Shown here piece by piece: positions 22,901 through 37,900 of a DNA stretch of 46,422 nucleotides. The stretch is taken from contig JAUCBJ010004308.1 in NCBI GenBank assembly GCA_032718475.1, forward strand, positions 1-46,422, given 5' to 3'. A program made the translations under genes and the position numbers. Under the pieces are notes generated by a model. That model was not told where the DNA came from and did not search any database. It saw only the letters and a list, made by a program, of their open reading frames with translations. The stretch comes from Nemertoderma westbladi (taxonomy: Eukaryota; Xenacoelomorpha; Nemertodermatida; Nemertodermatidae). Position 1 is the stretch's first letter; each line of letters begins with the position of its first letter.

Positions 22901-25900
22901 ATTTAATGTGTATTTGTATCGATTGAAAATCGGGTCAGAGTAAAACGCGGATCCGGAACCGGATCCGGATTCTACATTTAACATTGTCCCTACGGAAGTC
23001 GATTTATTTTACATTTTTAAAACTCCCAAAAATAATCCTGTTCTAATAATACCTGTTCTATTGACTTTAGATTATTGTTTTGGTTAAAATAACGTGCCAC
23101 TGTAACCTGCTCCTTTCCCTTAATTTATAATTTTGGAATCCGGATCCGCGTTTTACACCTACCCTTGAAAATCTCTCTCCCTAGAAACCAAGATAAAAAA
23201 TTATCAGAGCACTGCGTAATGACGTCAGATATGTAGCAGCCAATCACAGCCGATTCTCAAAATTGGCTTTCCGCTCTTGCTTAAACCCGCCATTTTGACC
23301 GTTTCCTCGTGTTTTTACAAAAAACACACCCGCCACTCGATTCAGGGCACCTTCTTACCCCTTATTCAATTATTTCTAGCCCAACAATTTTTTCGCGCAC
23401 CAACCCTATTGCACTCAAATTTGATTGTGGCTTTACAGCCAGTAGTAGAGACCCTCTTTGCCATACAATACCTTATGTATTATGTATACACCAACCATGG
23501 CGAACGTCATTCATTTTATAACGCACCGTATTGTCATGCCGATGACAATGTATTTAGTAATTCAATAACATTTAAAAAAATTAAGAGAAATGAGCCAATT
23601 TTCATTTTTTCCCGAATTCTTTTTTTCCACCCATTGCTATTATTACGCTGGTTATCAAAGGTCTTCAAATGTAAATGAAAATTATATTGTAAATCTTAAT
23701 CTTCTTTCTACAACATTGTTTTTTATTATCCACAGAATAACTGTGAACGGGGAAGTTGTCGAACTGCCTGTGTCTAGGGGTGGGTTTATTGTGGAGGAAG
23801 TTGCGTCATACGTTATTATTCGATCGGGTCTGGGATTCTCCATTATGTGGGATCGCCGGGATATGTTCACAGTTCAGGTGTGTGCTGCCAATAATTATAT
23901 GATCAAACAATGGCACTTTTATTTTCTAGTAAATAAATTTCCATTGATTTACAAACATAACTAAATATATTTATTGTGATATACATTATTATTATATATT
24001 TATTTCGGTTTACTAGGTGGAGCCGAAACTTAGAGATAAACTGTGTGGCCTTTGTGGGTCTTTCAAAGCACCTGAAATCATTCGAGATGAATATGAAAAA
24101 CTGGACGGATCGTTTACAAACAATCTGCTGCAGTTTGCAGATAGCTGGTCCATTGCTTCTTTAGGTGCAGGTTATTTTATTTTAGACTGGTTTTATTTAT
24201 TTTCAATAGTTTTATCAAATAATTATTAATAATAAATCAATCAAATTAAATTTAATTTAATTAATCAAATTTAAACAATTTCAAATAATAAACCTAACGT
24301 AAATATGTACAGCGCAGTACCACAAAGTAAGAAGGAACAGTTACTAAAACGGTGAATGCAATCAATAATCAGGTGACGGCAGTCAGCTAAAATTTCGCTT
24401 CACACAGGTGGCTTTCTCAAGATGCCAAGCAGTAAAATGACACTAGAGGGAAGACACTAATGATGATGGAGGATGTGACTGGGAAGCTGTTAATAACCGG
24501 CTGGTTTATGTAAGACATTTCAACGCCGACTGGGCAGAACTGGTTTCCTTGTAATAGCATTGAAAAGCTTGACGCTATTCAGTCAGTCGCCTGTGTGAGG
24601 CCAATCCTACTGATCAGCTGACATGTTTCTTAACATTGTTTTTATTTCGAAACAATTGTTGTAGAGTTTCACATCTGTTTAATATGCCAGATGTTTAAAT
24701 TAATTACTGTTTATGAAATATATGGACTTTTAGTTTATAAACATTTGGAAACAAAAAGGCGATCAATAATAGTATCCTTGATTACTGCTGAAAATGATTT
24801 TCGGTTATACACATGTGCCAACTCATAAAAAATTATACAGGAAATTGTTTTCCATTTCTCATTTAGCCGTCGATGGCACTTGCCACACATGGGAGCCACA
24901 GCCGTGCAAGGACTCATCTCCGCGAGCCTGCGGCGTTATCTATGGTAACGAGTTCCGTCAATGTCGCGATCTCATCCACCCGGCTGCGTTCTACGCGGCC
25001 TGCGAGTTGGACCTGGGATGCGGGGCGGAGAGCGGCGAGGAGTGCAACTCGTTGGAGGCGTACGCACGAGAGTGTTTGAAACACGGAGTCGTATTGGAGT
25101 GGAGATCGGCGAACAATCACGTCTGCGGTGCGTTGAATCGTTCCAGAGATCAGCAACCAATAGCAAAGTTATATCGATTATGTCTTGCGTCACACACTTT
25201 TTACCCACAGTAACTCTTCCCCTGTAGATGTTGGTTGGTCCCACACACTTTATACCTTCTGTAACTCTTCCCCTGTAGATGTTGGTTGGTCCCACACACT
25301 TTATACCTTCTGTAACTCTTTCCCTGTAGTCGTTGGTTGCTCTCACACACTTTATGCCTTCTGTAACTCCTTCCCATGTTGATATCGGTTGTTCTTACAC
25401 ACTTTATACCTTCTGTAACTCTTTCCCTGTAGTCGTTGGTTGCTCTCACACACTTTATGCCTTCTGTAACTCCTTCCCCTGTTGATATCGGTTGCTCTCA
25501 CACACTTTATACCTTCTGTAACTCTTTCCCTGTAGTCGTTGGTTGCTCTCACACACTTTATACCTTCTGCAACTCTTCCCCTGTAGTCGTTGGTTGCTCT
25601 CACACACTTTATACCTTCTGTAACTCTTCCCCTGTAGTCGTTGGTTGCTCTCACACACTTTATACCTTCTGTAACTCCTTCCCATGTTGATATCGGTTGT
25701 TCTTACACACTTTATACCTTCTGTAACTCTTTCCCTGTAGTCGTTGGTTGCTCTCACACACTTTATGCCTTCTGTAACTCCTTCCCATGTTGATATCGGT
25801 TGTTCTTACACACTTTATACCTTCTGTAACTCTTTCCCTGTAGTCGTTGGTTGCTCTCACACACTTTATGCCTTCTGTAACTCCTTCCCATGTTGATATC

Positions 25901-28900
25901 GGTTGTTCTTACACACTTTATACCTTCTGTAACTCTTTCCCTGTAGTCGTTGGTTGCTCTCACACACTTTATGCCTTCTGTAACTCCTTCCCCTGTTGAT
26001 ATCGGTTGCTCTCACACACTTTATACCTTCTGTAACTCTTTCCCTGTAGTCGTTGGTTGCTCTCACACACTTTATACCTTCTGCAACTCTTCCCCTGTAG
26101 TCGTTGGTTGCTCTCACACACTTTATGCCTTCTGTAACTCCTTCCCCTGTTGATATCGGTTGCTCTCACACACTTTATACCTTCTGTAACTCCTTCCCCT
26201 GTAGATGTTGGTTGCTCCCACACACTTTATACCTTCTGTAACTCCTTCCCCTGTTGATATCGGTTGCTCTCACACACTTTATACCTTCTGTAACTCTTTC
26301 CCTGTAGTCGTTGGTTGCTCTCACACACTTTATACCTTCTGCAACTCTTCCCCTGTAGTCGTTGGTTGCTCTCACACACTTTTTACCCACAGTAACTCTT
26401 CCCCTGTTGATATCGGTTGTTCTCACACACTTTATACCTTCTGTAACTCCTTCCCCTGTTGATATCGGTTGTTCTCACACACTTTATACCTTCTGTAACT
26501 CTTTCCCTGTAGTCGTTGGTTGCTCTCACACACTTTTTACCCACAGTAACTCTTCCCCTGTAGATGTTGGTTGGTCCCACACACTTTATACCTTCTGTAA
26601 CTCTTTCCCTGTAGTCGTTGGTTGTTCCCACACACGTTATACCTTCTGTAACTCCTTCCCCTGTTGATATCGGTTGCTCTCACACACTTTATGCCTTCTG
26701 TAACTCCTTCCCCTGTTGATATCGGTTGCTCTCACACACTTTTTACCCACAGTAACTCTTCCCCTGTAGATGTTGGTTGGTCCCACACACTTTATACCTT
26801 CTGTAACTCTTTCCCTGTAGTCGTTGGTTGCTCTCACACACTTTATGCCTTCTGTAACTCCTTCCCATGTTGATATCGGTTGTTCTTACACACTTTATAC
26901 CTTCTGTAACTCTTTCCCTGTAGTCGTTGGTTGCTCTCACACACTTTATGCCTTCTGTAACTCCTTCCCCTGTTGATATCGGTTGCTCTCACACACTTTA
27001 TACCTTCTGTAACTCTTTCCCTGTAGTCGTTGGTTGCTCTCACACACTTTATACCTTCTGCAACTCTTCCCCTGTAGTCGTTGGTTGCTCTCACACACTT
27101 TTTACCCACAGTAACTCTTCCCCTGTTGATATCGGTTGCTCTCACACACTTTATACCTTCTGTAACTCTTTCCCTGTAGTCGTTGGTTGCTCTCACACAC
27201 TTTATACCTTCTGCAACTCTTCCCCTGTAGTCGTTGGTTGCTCTCACACACTTTATACCTTCTGTAACTCCTTCCCCTGTTGATATCGGTTGTTCTCACA
27301 CACTTTATACCTTCTGTAACTCTTTCCCTGTAGTCGTTGGTTGCTCTCACACACTTTTTACCCACAGTAACTCTTCCCCTGTAGATGTTGGTTTGTCCCA
27401 CACACTTTATACCTTCTGTAACTCTTTCCCTGTAGTCGTTGGTTGCTCTCACACACTTTATACCTTCTGTAACTCTTTCCCTGTAGTCGTTGGTTGCTCT
27501 CACACACTTTATACCTTCTGTAACTCTTTCCCTGTAGTCGTTGGTTGCTCTCACACACTTTATACCTTCTGTAACTCCTTCCCCTGTAGATGTTGGTTGC
27601 CCTCACACACTTTATACCTTCTGTAACTCTTCCCCTGTAGACGTTGGTTGCTCCCAGGGTTCCGTCTACAATGAATGCGGCTCTTCCTGTCCACAACTCT
27701 GTTCCATGCCCGACCTTCAATCTGCTTCATGTAATTCTCATGAATGTATCGACGGCTGTCACTGTCCCAAAGGCCATAGATTCAATGGGAAAAGGTTAGA
27801 TCTAGACGCAGATTCAGTAGAAGATGTTAGGGAATTCCATTTATTATTAAGAAGCTCTTAGCTTCTTTCCTGTCTCTATTTTTCCGCAGATTTTTGGAAC
27901 ATGGTGATGATGAAGAAAAAAAAGTGTTCTGGCATTTAGCTCCCTGATTGGCTAGAGCTACAATAACATGTATAGGCCTACTATAAATACTATAATAATA
28001 TACTATTAGTTGGCACGCTGGGAAGAGCTATTCAGCTGGTGGGATAATACATTACAAACTACTACAATAACATATAGGCCTACTATATTAGAGTGAGAGA
28101 GTAATATACTTGGCAAGTAATATACTTCTCTGCAGTTTGGGCTATCCATTCAATCAATAGTAGTAGCTTACTAGGCCCTCATGAGCACCAGCAGCTGGTG
28201 TTTCTATCGTTGAGTCTATTGCAATTTTCGTTGTTATGGGGCTATTTTTCTAAATAAATAAAAGACACTTTAATAATTTTTTTGAAACTTTTTTCCACAT
28301 CCTGAGGTTGAGCTGCGTCGATTGATATAACTTTCATTGACGGACGAGCTATAGTTTCGGGGGAATTCACCCGATATACATACATACATACATGATAGAT
28401 AGTGAATATTTTTACAGTAAGAAGTCCTAACAAACTTCTAATAATTTAGTAAAGTCAATAATCATGTGCCGCCCTTTCTGTTCATTAGTTCTTAGAGAAC
28501 ATAATAAAGGTCATTTATGTGATATGCATTATTTATGTATACATTATTTATGTATACATTATTTATATATATACATTATTTATGTATACATTATTTATAT
28601 ATACATTATTTATGTATACATTATTTATATATACATTATTTATGTATACATTATTTATGTATACATTATTTATATATATACATTATTTATGTATACATTA
28701 TTTATGTATACATTATGTATGTATACATTATTTATGTATACATTATTTATGTATACATTATTTATATATATACATTATTTATGTATACATTATTTATGTA
28801 TACATTATTTATGTATACATTATTTATATATATATATTATTTATGTATACATTATTTATGTATACATTATTTATGTATACATTATTTGTATATATACATT

Positions 28901-31900
28901 ATTTATGTATACATTATTTATATATATATACATTATTTATGTATACATTATTTATATATATACATTATTTATGTATACATTATTTATGTATACATTATTT
29001 ATATATATACATTATTTATGTATACATTATTTATGTATACATTATTTATGTATACATTATTTATATATATACATTATTTATGTATACATTATTTATGTAT
29101 ACATTATTTATGTATACATTATTTATATATATACATTATTTATGTATACATTATTTATGTATACATTATTTATGTATACATTATTTATATATATATATTA
29201 TTTATGTATACATTATTTATGTATACATTATTTATGTATACATTATTTGTATATATACATTATTTATGTATACATTATTTATATATATATACATTATTTA
29301 TGTATACATTATTTATATATATACATTATTTATGTATACATTATTTATGTATACATTATTTATATATATACATTATTTATGTATACATTATTTATGTATA
29401 CATTATTTATGTATACATTATTTATATATATACATTATTTATGTATACATTATTTATGTATACATTATTTATGTATACATTATTTATGTATACATTATTT
29501 ATATATATACATTATTTATGTATACATTATTTATGTATACATTATTTATGTATACATTATTTATATATATATATTATTTATGTATACATTATTTATGTAT
29601 ACATTATTTATGTATACATTATTTGTATATATACATTATTTATGTATACATTATTTATGTATACATTATTTATGTATACATTATTTATGTATACATTATT
29701 TATGTATACATTATTTATATATATACATTATTTATGTATACATTATTTATGTATACATTATTTATGTATACATTATTTATATATATACATTATTTATATA
29801 TACATTATTTATGTATACATTATTTATGTATACATTATTTATGTATACATTATTTATATATATACATTATTTATATATATACATTATTTATATATATACA
29901 TTATTTATGTATACATTATTTATGTATACATTATTTATGTATACATTATTTATGTATACATTATTTATGTATACATTATTTATATATATACATTATTTAT
30001 GTATACATTATTTATGTATACATTATTTATGTATACATTATTTATATATATACATTATTTATGTATACATTATTTATGTATACATTATTTATGTATACAT
30101 TATTTATATATATACATTATTTATGTATACATTATTTATATATATACATTATTTATGTATACATTATTTATGTATACATTATTTATGTATACATTATTTA
30201 TATATATACATTATTTATGTATACATTATTTATGTATACATTATTTATGTATACATTATTTATGTATACATTATTTATGTATACATTATTTATATATATA
30301 CATTATTTATGTATACATTATTTATATATATACATTATTTATGTATACATTATTTATGTATACATTATTTATGTATACATTATTTATATATATACATTAT
30401 TTATGTATACATTATTTATGTATACATTATTTATATATATACATTATTTATGTATACATTATTTATGTATACATTATTTATATATACATTATTTATATAT
30501 ACATTATTTATGTATACATTATTTATGTATACATTATTTATATATATACATTATTTATGTATACATTATTTATGTATACATTATTTATGTATACATTATT
30601 TATATATACATTATTTATGTATACATTATTTATGTATACATTATTTATATATATACATTATTTATGTATACATTATTTATGTATACATTATTTATGTATA
30701 TACATTATTTATGTATACATTATTTATATATATACATTGTTTATGTATACATTATTTATGTATGCATTATTTATGTATACATTATTTTTGTATACATTAT
30801 TTATGTATACATTATTTATGTATACATTATTTATGTATACATTATTTATGTATACATTATTTATGTATACATTATTTATATATATACATTATTTATGTAT
30901 ACATTATTTATGTATACATTATTTATGTATACATTATTTATGTATACATTATTTATATATATACATTATTTATGTATACATTATTTATATATATACATTA
31001 TTTATGTATACATTATTTATATATATACATTGTTTATGTATACATTATTTATGTATGCATTATTTATGTATACATTATTTATGTATACATTATTTATGTA
31101 TACATTATTTATGTATACATTATTTATATATATACATTATTTATGTATACATTATTTATGTATACATTATGTATGTATACATTATTTATGTATACATTAT
31201 TTATATATATACATTATTTATGTATACATTATTTATATATATACATTATTTATGTATACATTATTTATGTATACATTATTTATGTATACATTATTTATGT
31301 ATACATTATTTATGTATACATTATTTATGTATACATTATTTATATATATACATTATTTATGTATACATTATTTATGTATACATTATTTATGTATACATTA
31401 TTTATATATATACATTATTTATATATATACATTATTTATATATATACATTATTTATGTATACATTATTTATGTATACATTATTTATGTATACATTATTTA
31501 TGTATACATTATTTATATATATACATTATTTATGTATACATTATTTATGTATACATTATTTATGTATACATTATTTATATATATACATTATTTATGTATA
31601 CATTATTTATGTATACATTATTTATATATATACATTATTTATGTATACATTATTTATGTATACATTATTTATGTATACATTATTTATATATATACATTAT
31701 TTATGTATACATTATTTATGTATACATTATTTATGTATACATTATTTATGTATACATTATTTATGTATACATTATTTATGTATACATTATTTATGTATAC
31801 ATTATTTATATATATACATTATTTATGTATACATTATTTATATATACATTATTTATGTATACATTATTTATATATACATTATTTATGTATACATTATTTA

Positions 31901-34900
31901 TGTATACATTATTTATATATATACATTATTTATGTATACATTATTTATGTATACATTATTTATGTATACATTATTTATATATATACATTATTTATGTATA
32001 CATTATTTATGTATACATTATTTATGTATACATTATTTATGTATACATTATTTATGTATACATTATTTATGTATACATTATTTATATATATACATTATTT
32101 ATGTATACATTATTTATGTATACATTATTTATGTATACATTATTTATATATATACATTATTTATGTATACATTATTTATGTATACATTATTTATATATAT
32201 ACATTATTTATGTATACATTATTTATGTATACATTATTTATATATACATTATTTATGTATACATTATTTATGTATACATTATTTATGTATACATTATTTA
32301 TATATATACATTATTTATATATATACATTATTTATATATATACATTATTTATGTATACATTATTTATGTATACATTATTTATGTATACATTATTTATGTA
32401 TACATTATTTATGTATACATTATTTATATATATACATTATTTATGTATACATTATTTATGTATACATTATTTATGTATACATTATTTATATATATACATT
32501 ATTTATGTATACATTATTTATGTATACATTATTTATGTATACATTATTTATATATATACATTATTTATGTATACATTATTTAAGTATACATTATTTATGT
32601 ATACATTATTTATATATATACATTATTTATGTATACATTATTTATGTATACATTATTTATGTATACATTATTTATATATATACATTATTTATGTATACAT
32701 TATTTATGTATACATTATTTATGTATACATTATTTATGTATACATTATTTATGTATACATTATTTATGTATATACTTTATTTATATATATAGATTATTTA
32801 TGTATACATTATTTATGTATACATTATTTATATATATACATTATTTATGTATACATTATTTATATATATACATTGTTTATGTATACATTATTTATGTAGG
32901 CATTATTTATGTATACATTATTTTTGTATACATTATTTATGTATACATTATTTATGTATACATTATTTATGTATACATTATTTATGTATACATTATTTAT
33001 ATATATACATTATTTATGTATACATTATTTATGTATACATTATTTATGTATACATTATTTATGTATACATTATTTATATATATACATTATTTATGTATAC
33101 ATTATTTATATATATACATTATTTATGTATACATTATTTATATATATACATTGTTTATGTATACATTATTTATGTATGCATTATTTATGTATACATTATT
33201 TATGTATACATTATTTATGTATACATTATTTATATATATACATTATTTATGTATACATTATTTATGTATACATTATTTATGTATACATTATTTATGTATA
33301 CATTATTTATATATATACATTATTTATGTATACATTATTTATGTATACATTATTTATGTATACATTATTTATATATATACATTATTTATGTATACATTAT
33401 TTATGTATACATTATTTATGTATACATTATTTATATATATACATTATTTATGTATACATTATTTATGTATACATTATTTATATATATACATTATTTATGT
33501 ATACATTATATATGTATACATTATTTATGTATACATTATTTATATATATACATTATTTATGTATACATTATTTATGTATACATTATGTATGTATACATTA
33601 TTTATGTATACATTATTTATGTATACATTATTTATATATATACATTATTTATGTATACATTATTTATGTATACATTATTTATGTATACATTATTTATGTA
33701 TACATTATTTATATATATACATTATTTATGTATACATTATTTATGTATACATTATGTATGTATACATTATTTATGTATACATTATTTATGTATACATTAT
33801 TTATATATATACATTATTTATGTATACATTATTTATGTATACATTATTTATGTATACATTATTTATATATATACATTATTTATGTATACATTATTTATGT
33901 ATACATTATTTATGTATACATTATTTATGTATACATTATTTATGTATACATTATTTATATATATACATTATTTATGTATACATTATTTATGTATACATTA
34001 TTTATATATATACATTATTTATGTATACATTATTTATATATACATTATTTATGTATACATTATTTATATATACATTATTTATGTATACATTATTTATGTA
34101 TACATTATTTATATATATACATTATTTATGTATACATTATTTATGTATACATTATTTATGTATACATTATTTATATATACATTATTTATGTATACATTAT
34201 TTATGTATACATTATTTATATATATACATTATTTATGTATACATTATTTATGTATACATTATTTATGTATACATTATTTATATATATACATTATTTATGT
34301 ATACATTATTTATGTATACATTATTTATATATATACATTATTTATGTATACATTATTTATATATACATTATTTATGTATACATTATTTATATATACATTA
34401 TTTATGTATACATTATTTATGTATACATTATTTATATATATACATTATTTATGTATACATTATTTATGTATACATTATTTATGTATACATTATTTATATA
34501 TACATTATTTATGTATACATTATTTATGTATACATTATTTATATATATACATTATTTATGTATACATTATTTATGTATACATTATTTATGTATATACATT
34601 ATTTATGTATACATTATTTATATATATACATTGTTTATGTATACATTATTTATGTATGCATTATTTATGTATACATTATTTTTGTATACATTATTTATGT
34701 ATACATTATTTATGTATACATTATTTATGTATACATTATTTATGTATACATTATTTATATATATACATTATTTATGTATACATTATTTATGTATACATTA
34801 TTTATGTATACATTATTTATGTATACATTATTTATATATATACATTATTTATGTATACATTATTTATATATATACATTATTTATGTATACATTATTTATA

Positions 34901-37900
34901 TATATACATTGTTTATGTATACATTATTTATGTATGCATTATTTATGTATACATTATTTATGTATACATTATTTATGTATACATTATTTATGTATACATT
35001 ATTTATATATATACATTATTTATGTATACATTATTTATGTATACATTATGTATGTATACATTATTTATGTATACATTATTTATATATATACATTATTTAT
35101 GTATACATTATTTATATATATACATTATTTATGTATACATTATTTATGTATACATTATTTATGTATACATTATTTATGTATACATTATTTATGTATACAT
35201 TATTTATGTATACATTATTTATATATATACATTATTTATGTATACATTATTTATGTATACATTATTTATGTATACATTATTTATATATATACATTATTTA
35301 TATATATACATTATTTATATATATACATTATTTATGTATACATTATTTATGTATACATTATTTATGTATACATTATTTATGTATACATTATTTATATATA
35401 TACATTATTTATGTATACATTATTTATGTATACATTATTTATGTATACATTATTTATATATATACATTATTTATGTATACATTATTTATGTATACATTAT
35501 TTATATATATACATTATTTATGTATACATTATTTATGTATACATTATTTATGTATACATTATTTATATATATACATTATTTATGTATACATTATTTATGT
35601 ATACATTATTTATGTATACATTATTTATGTATACATTATTTATGTATACATTATTTATGTATACATTATTTATATATATACATTATTTATGTATACATTA
35701 TTTATATATACATTATTTATGTATACATTATTTATATATACATTATTTATGTATACATTATTTATGTATACATTATTTATATATATACATTATTTATGTA
35801 TACATTATTTATGTATACATTATTTATGTATACATTATTTATATATATACATTATTTATGTATACATTATTTATGTATACATTATTTATGTATACATTAT
35901 TTATGTATACATTATTTATGTATACATTATTTATGTATACATTATTTATATATATACATTATTTATGTATACATTATTTATGTATACATTATTTATGTAT
36001 ACATTATTTATATATATACATTATTTATGTATACATTATTTATGTATACATTATTTATATATATAAATTATTTATGTATACATTATTTATGTATACATTA
36101 TTTATATATACATTATTTATGTATACATTATTTATGTATACATTATTTATGTATACATTATTTATATATATACATTATTTATATATATACATTATTTATA
36201 TATATACATTATTTATGTATACATTATTTATGTATACATTATTTATGTATACATTATTTATGTATACATTATTTATGTATACATTATTTATATATATACA
36301 TTATTTATGTATACATTATTTATGTATACATTATTTATGTATACATTATTTATATATATACATTATTTATGTATACATTATTTATGTATACATTATTTAT
36401 GTATACATTATTTATATATATACATTATTTATGTATACATTATTTAAGTATACATTATTTATGTATACATTATTTATATATATACATTATTTATGTATAC
36501 ATTATTTATGTATACATTATTTATGTATACATTATTTATATATATACATTATTTATGTATACATTATTTATGTATACATTATGTATGTATACATTATTTA
36601 TGTATACATTATTTATGTATACATTATTTATATATATACATTATTTATGTATACATTATTTATGTATACATTATTTATGTATACATTATTTATATATATA
36701 CATTATTTATGTATACATTATTTATGTATACATTATTTATGTATACATTATTTATGTATACATTATTTATGTATACATTATTTATGTATACATTATTTAT
36801 GTATACATTATTTATATATATACATTATTTATGTATACATTATTTATGTATACATTATTTATGTATACATTATTTATATATATACATTATTTATGTATAC
36901 ATTATTTATGTATACATTATTTATGTATACATTATTTATATATATACATTATTTATGTATACATTATTTATGTATACATTATTTATATATATACATTATT
37001 TATATATATACATTATTTATATATATACATTATTTATGTATACATTATTTATATATATACATTATTTATGTATACATTATTTATGTATACATTATTTATA
37101 TATATACATTATTTATGTATACATTATTTATGTATACATTATTTATATATATACATTATTTATGTATACATTATATATGTATACATTATTTATGTATACA
37201 TTATTTATATATATACATTATTTATGTATACATTATTTATGTATACATTATGTATGTATACATTATTTATGTATACATTATTTATGTATACATTATTTAT
37301 ATATATACATTATTTATGTATACATTATTTATGTATACATTATTTATGTATACATTATTTATATATATACATTATTTATGTATACATTATTTATGTATAC
37401 ATTATTTATGTATACATTATGTATGTATACATTATTTATGTATACATTATTTATGTATACATTATTTATATATATACATTATTTATGTATACATTATTTA
37501 TGTATACATTATTTATGTATACATTATTTATATATATACATTATTTATATATATACATTATTTATGTATACATTATTTATGTATACATTATTCATGTATA
37601 CATTATTTATGTATACATTATTTATATATATACATTATTTATGTATACATTATTTATGTATACATTATTTATATATATACATTATTTATGAATACATTAT
37701 TTATATATATACATTTTTTATGTATACATTATTTATGTATACATTATTTATATATATACATTATTTATATGTATACATTATTTATATATATACATTATTT
37801 TGAGTGTAACTTGAACGAAGAGGTGGACAGCTAGAGAGCTTCTTTCGCGGTGCGCAGCACCGCCATAGTAATGTAATAGGACAATATGATAAAGCAATTG

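Noticed and set aside
24972-27720. Repeat-rich open frames on both strands in intron 9
   Set aside because: Follow from the 51-bp period of the acceptor array; no independent gene signals.
28464-37834. Overlapping open frames of 1145-1641 codons on the + strand
   Set aside because: They come from 15-bp and 17-bp units without stop codons in any + frame; no domain, no flanking gene structure, and the region is an intron.
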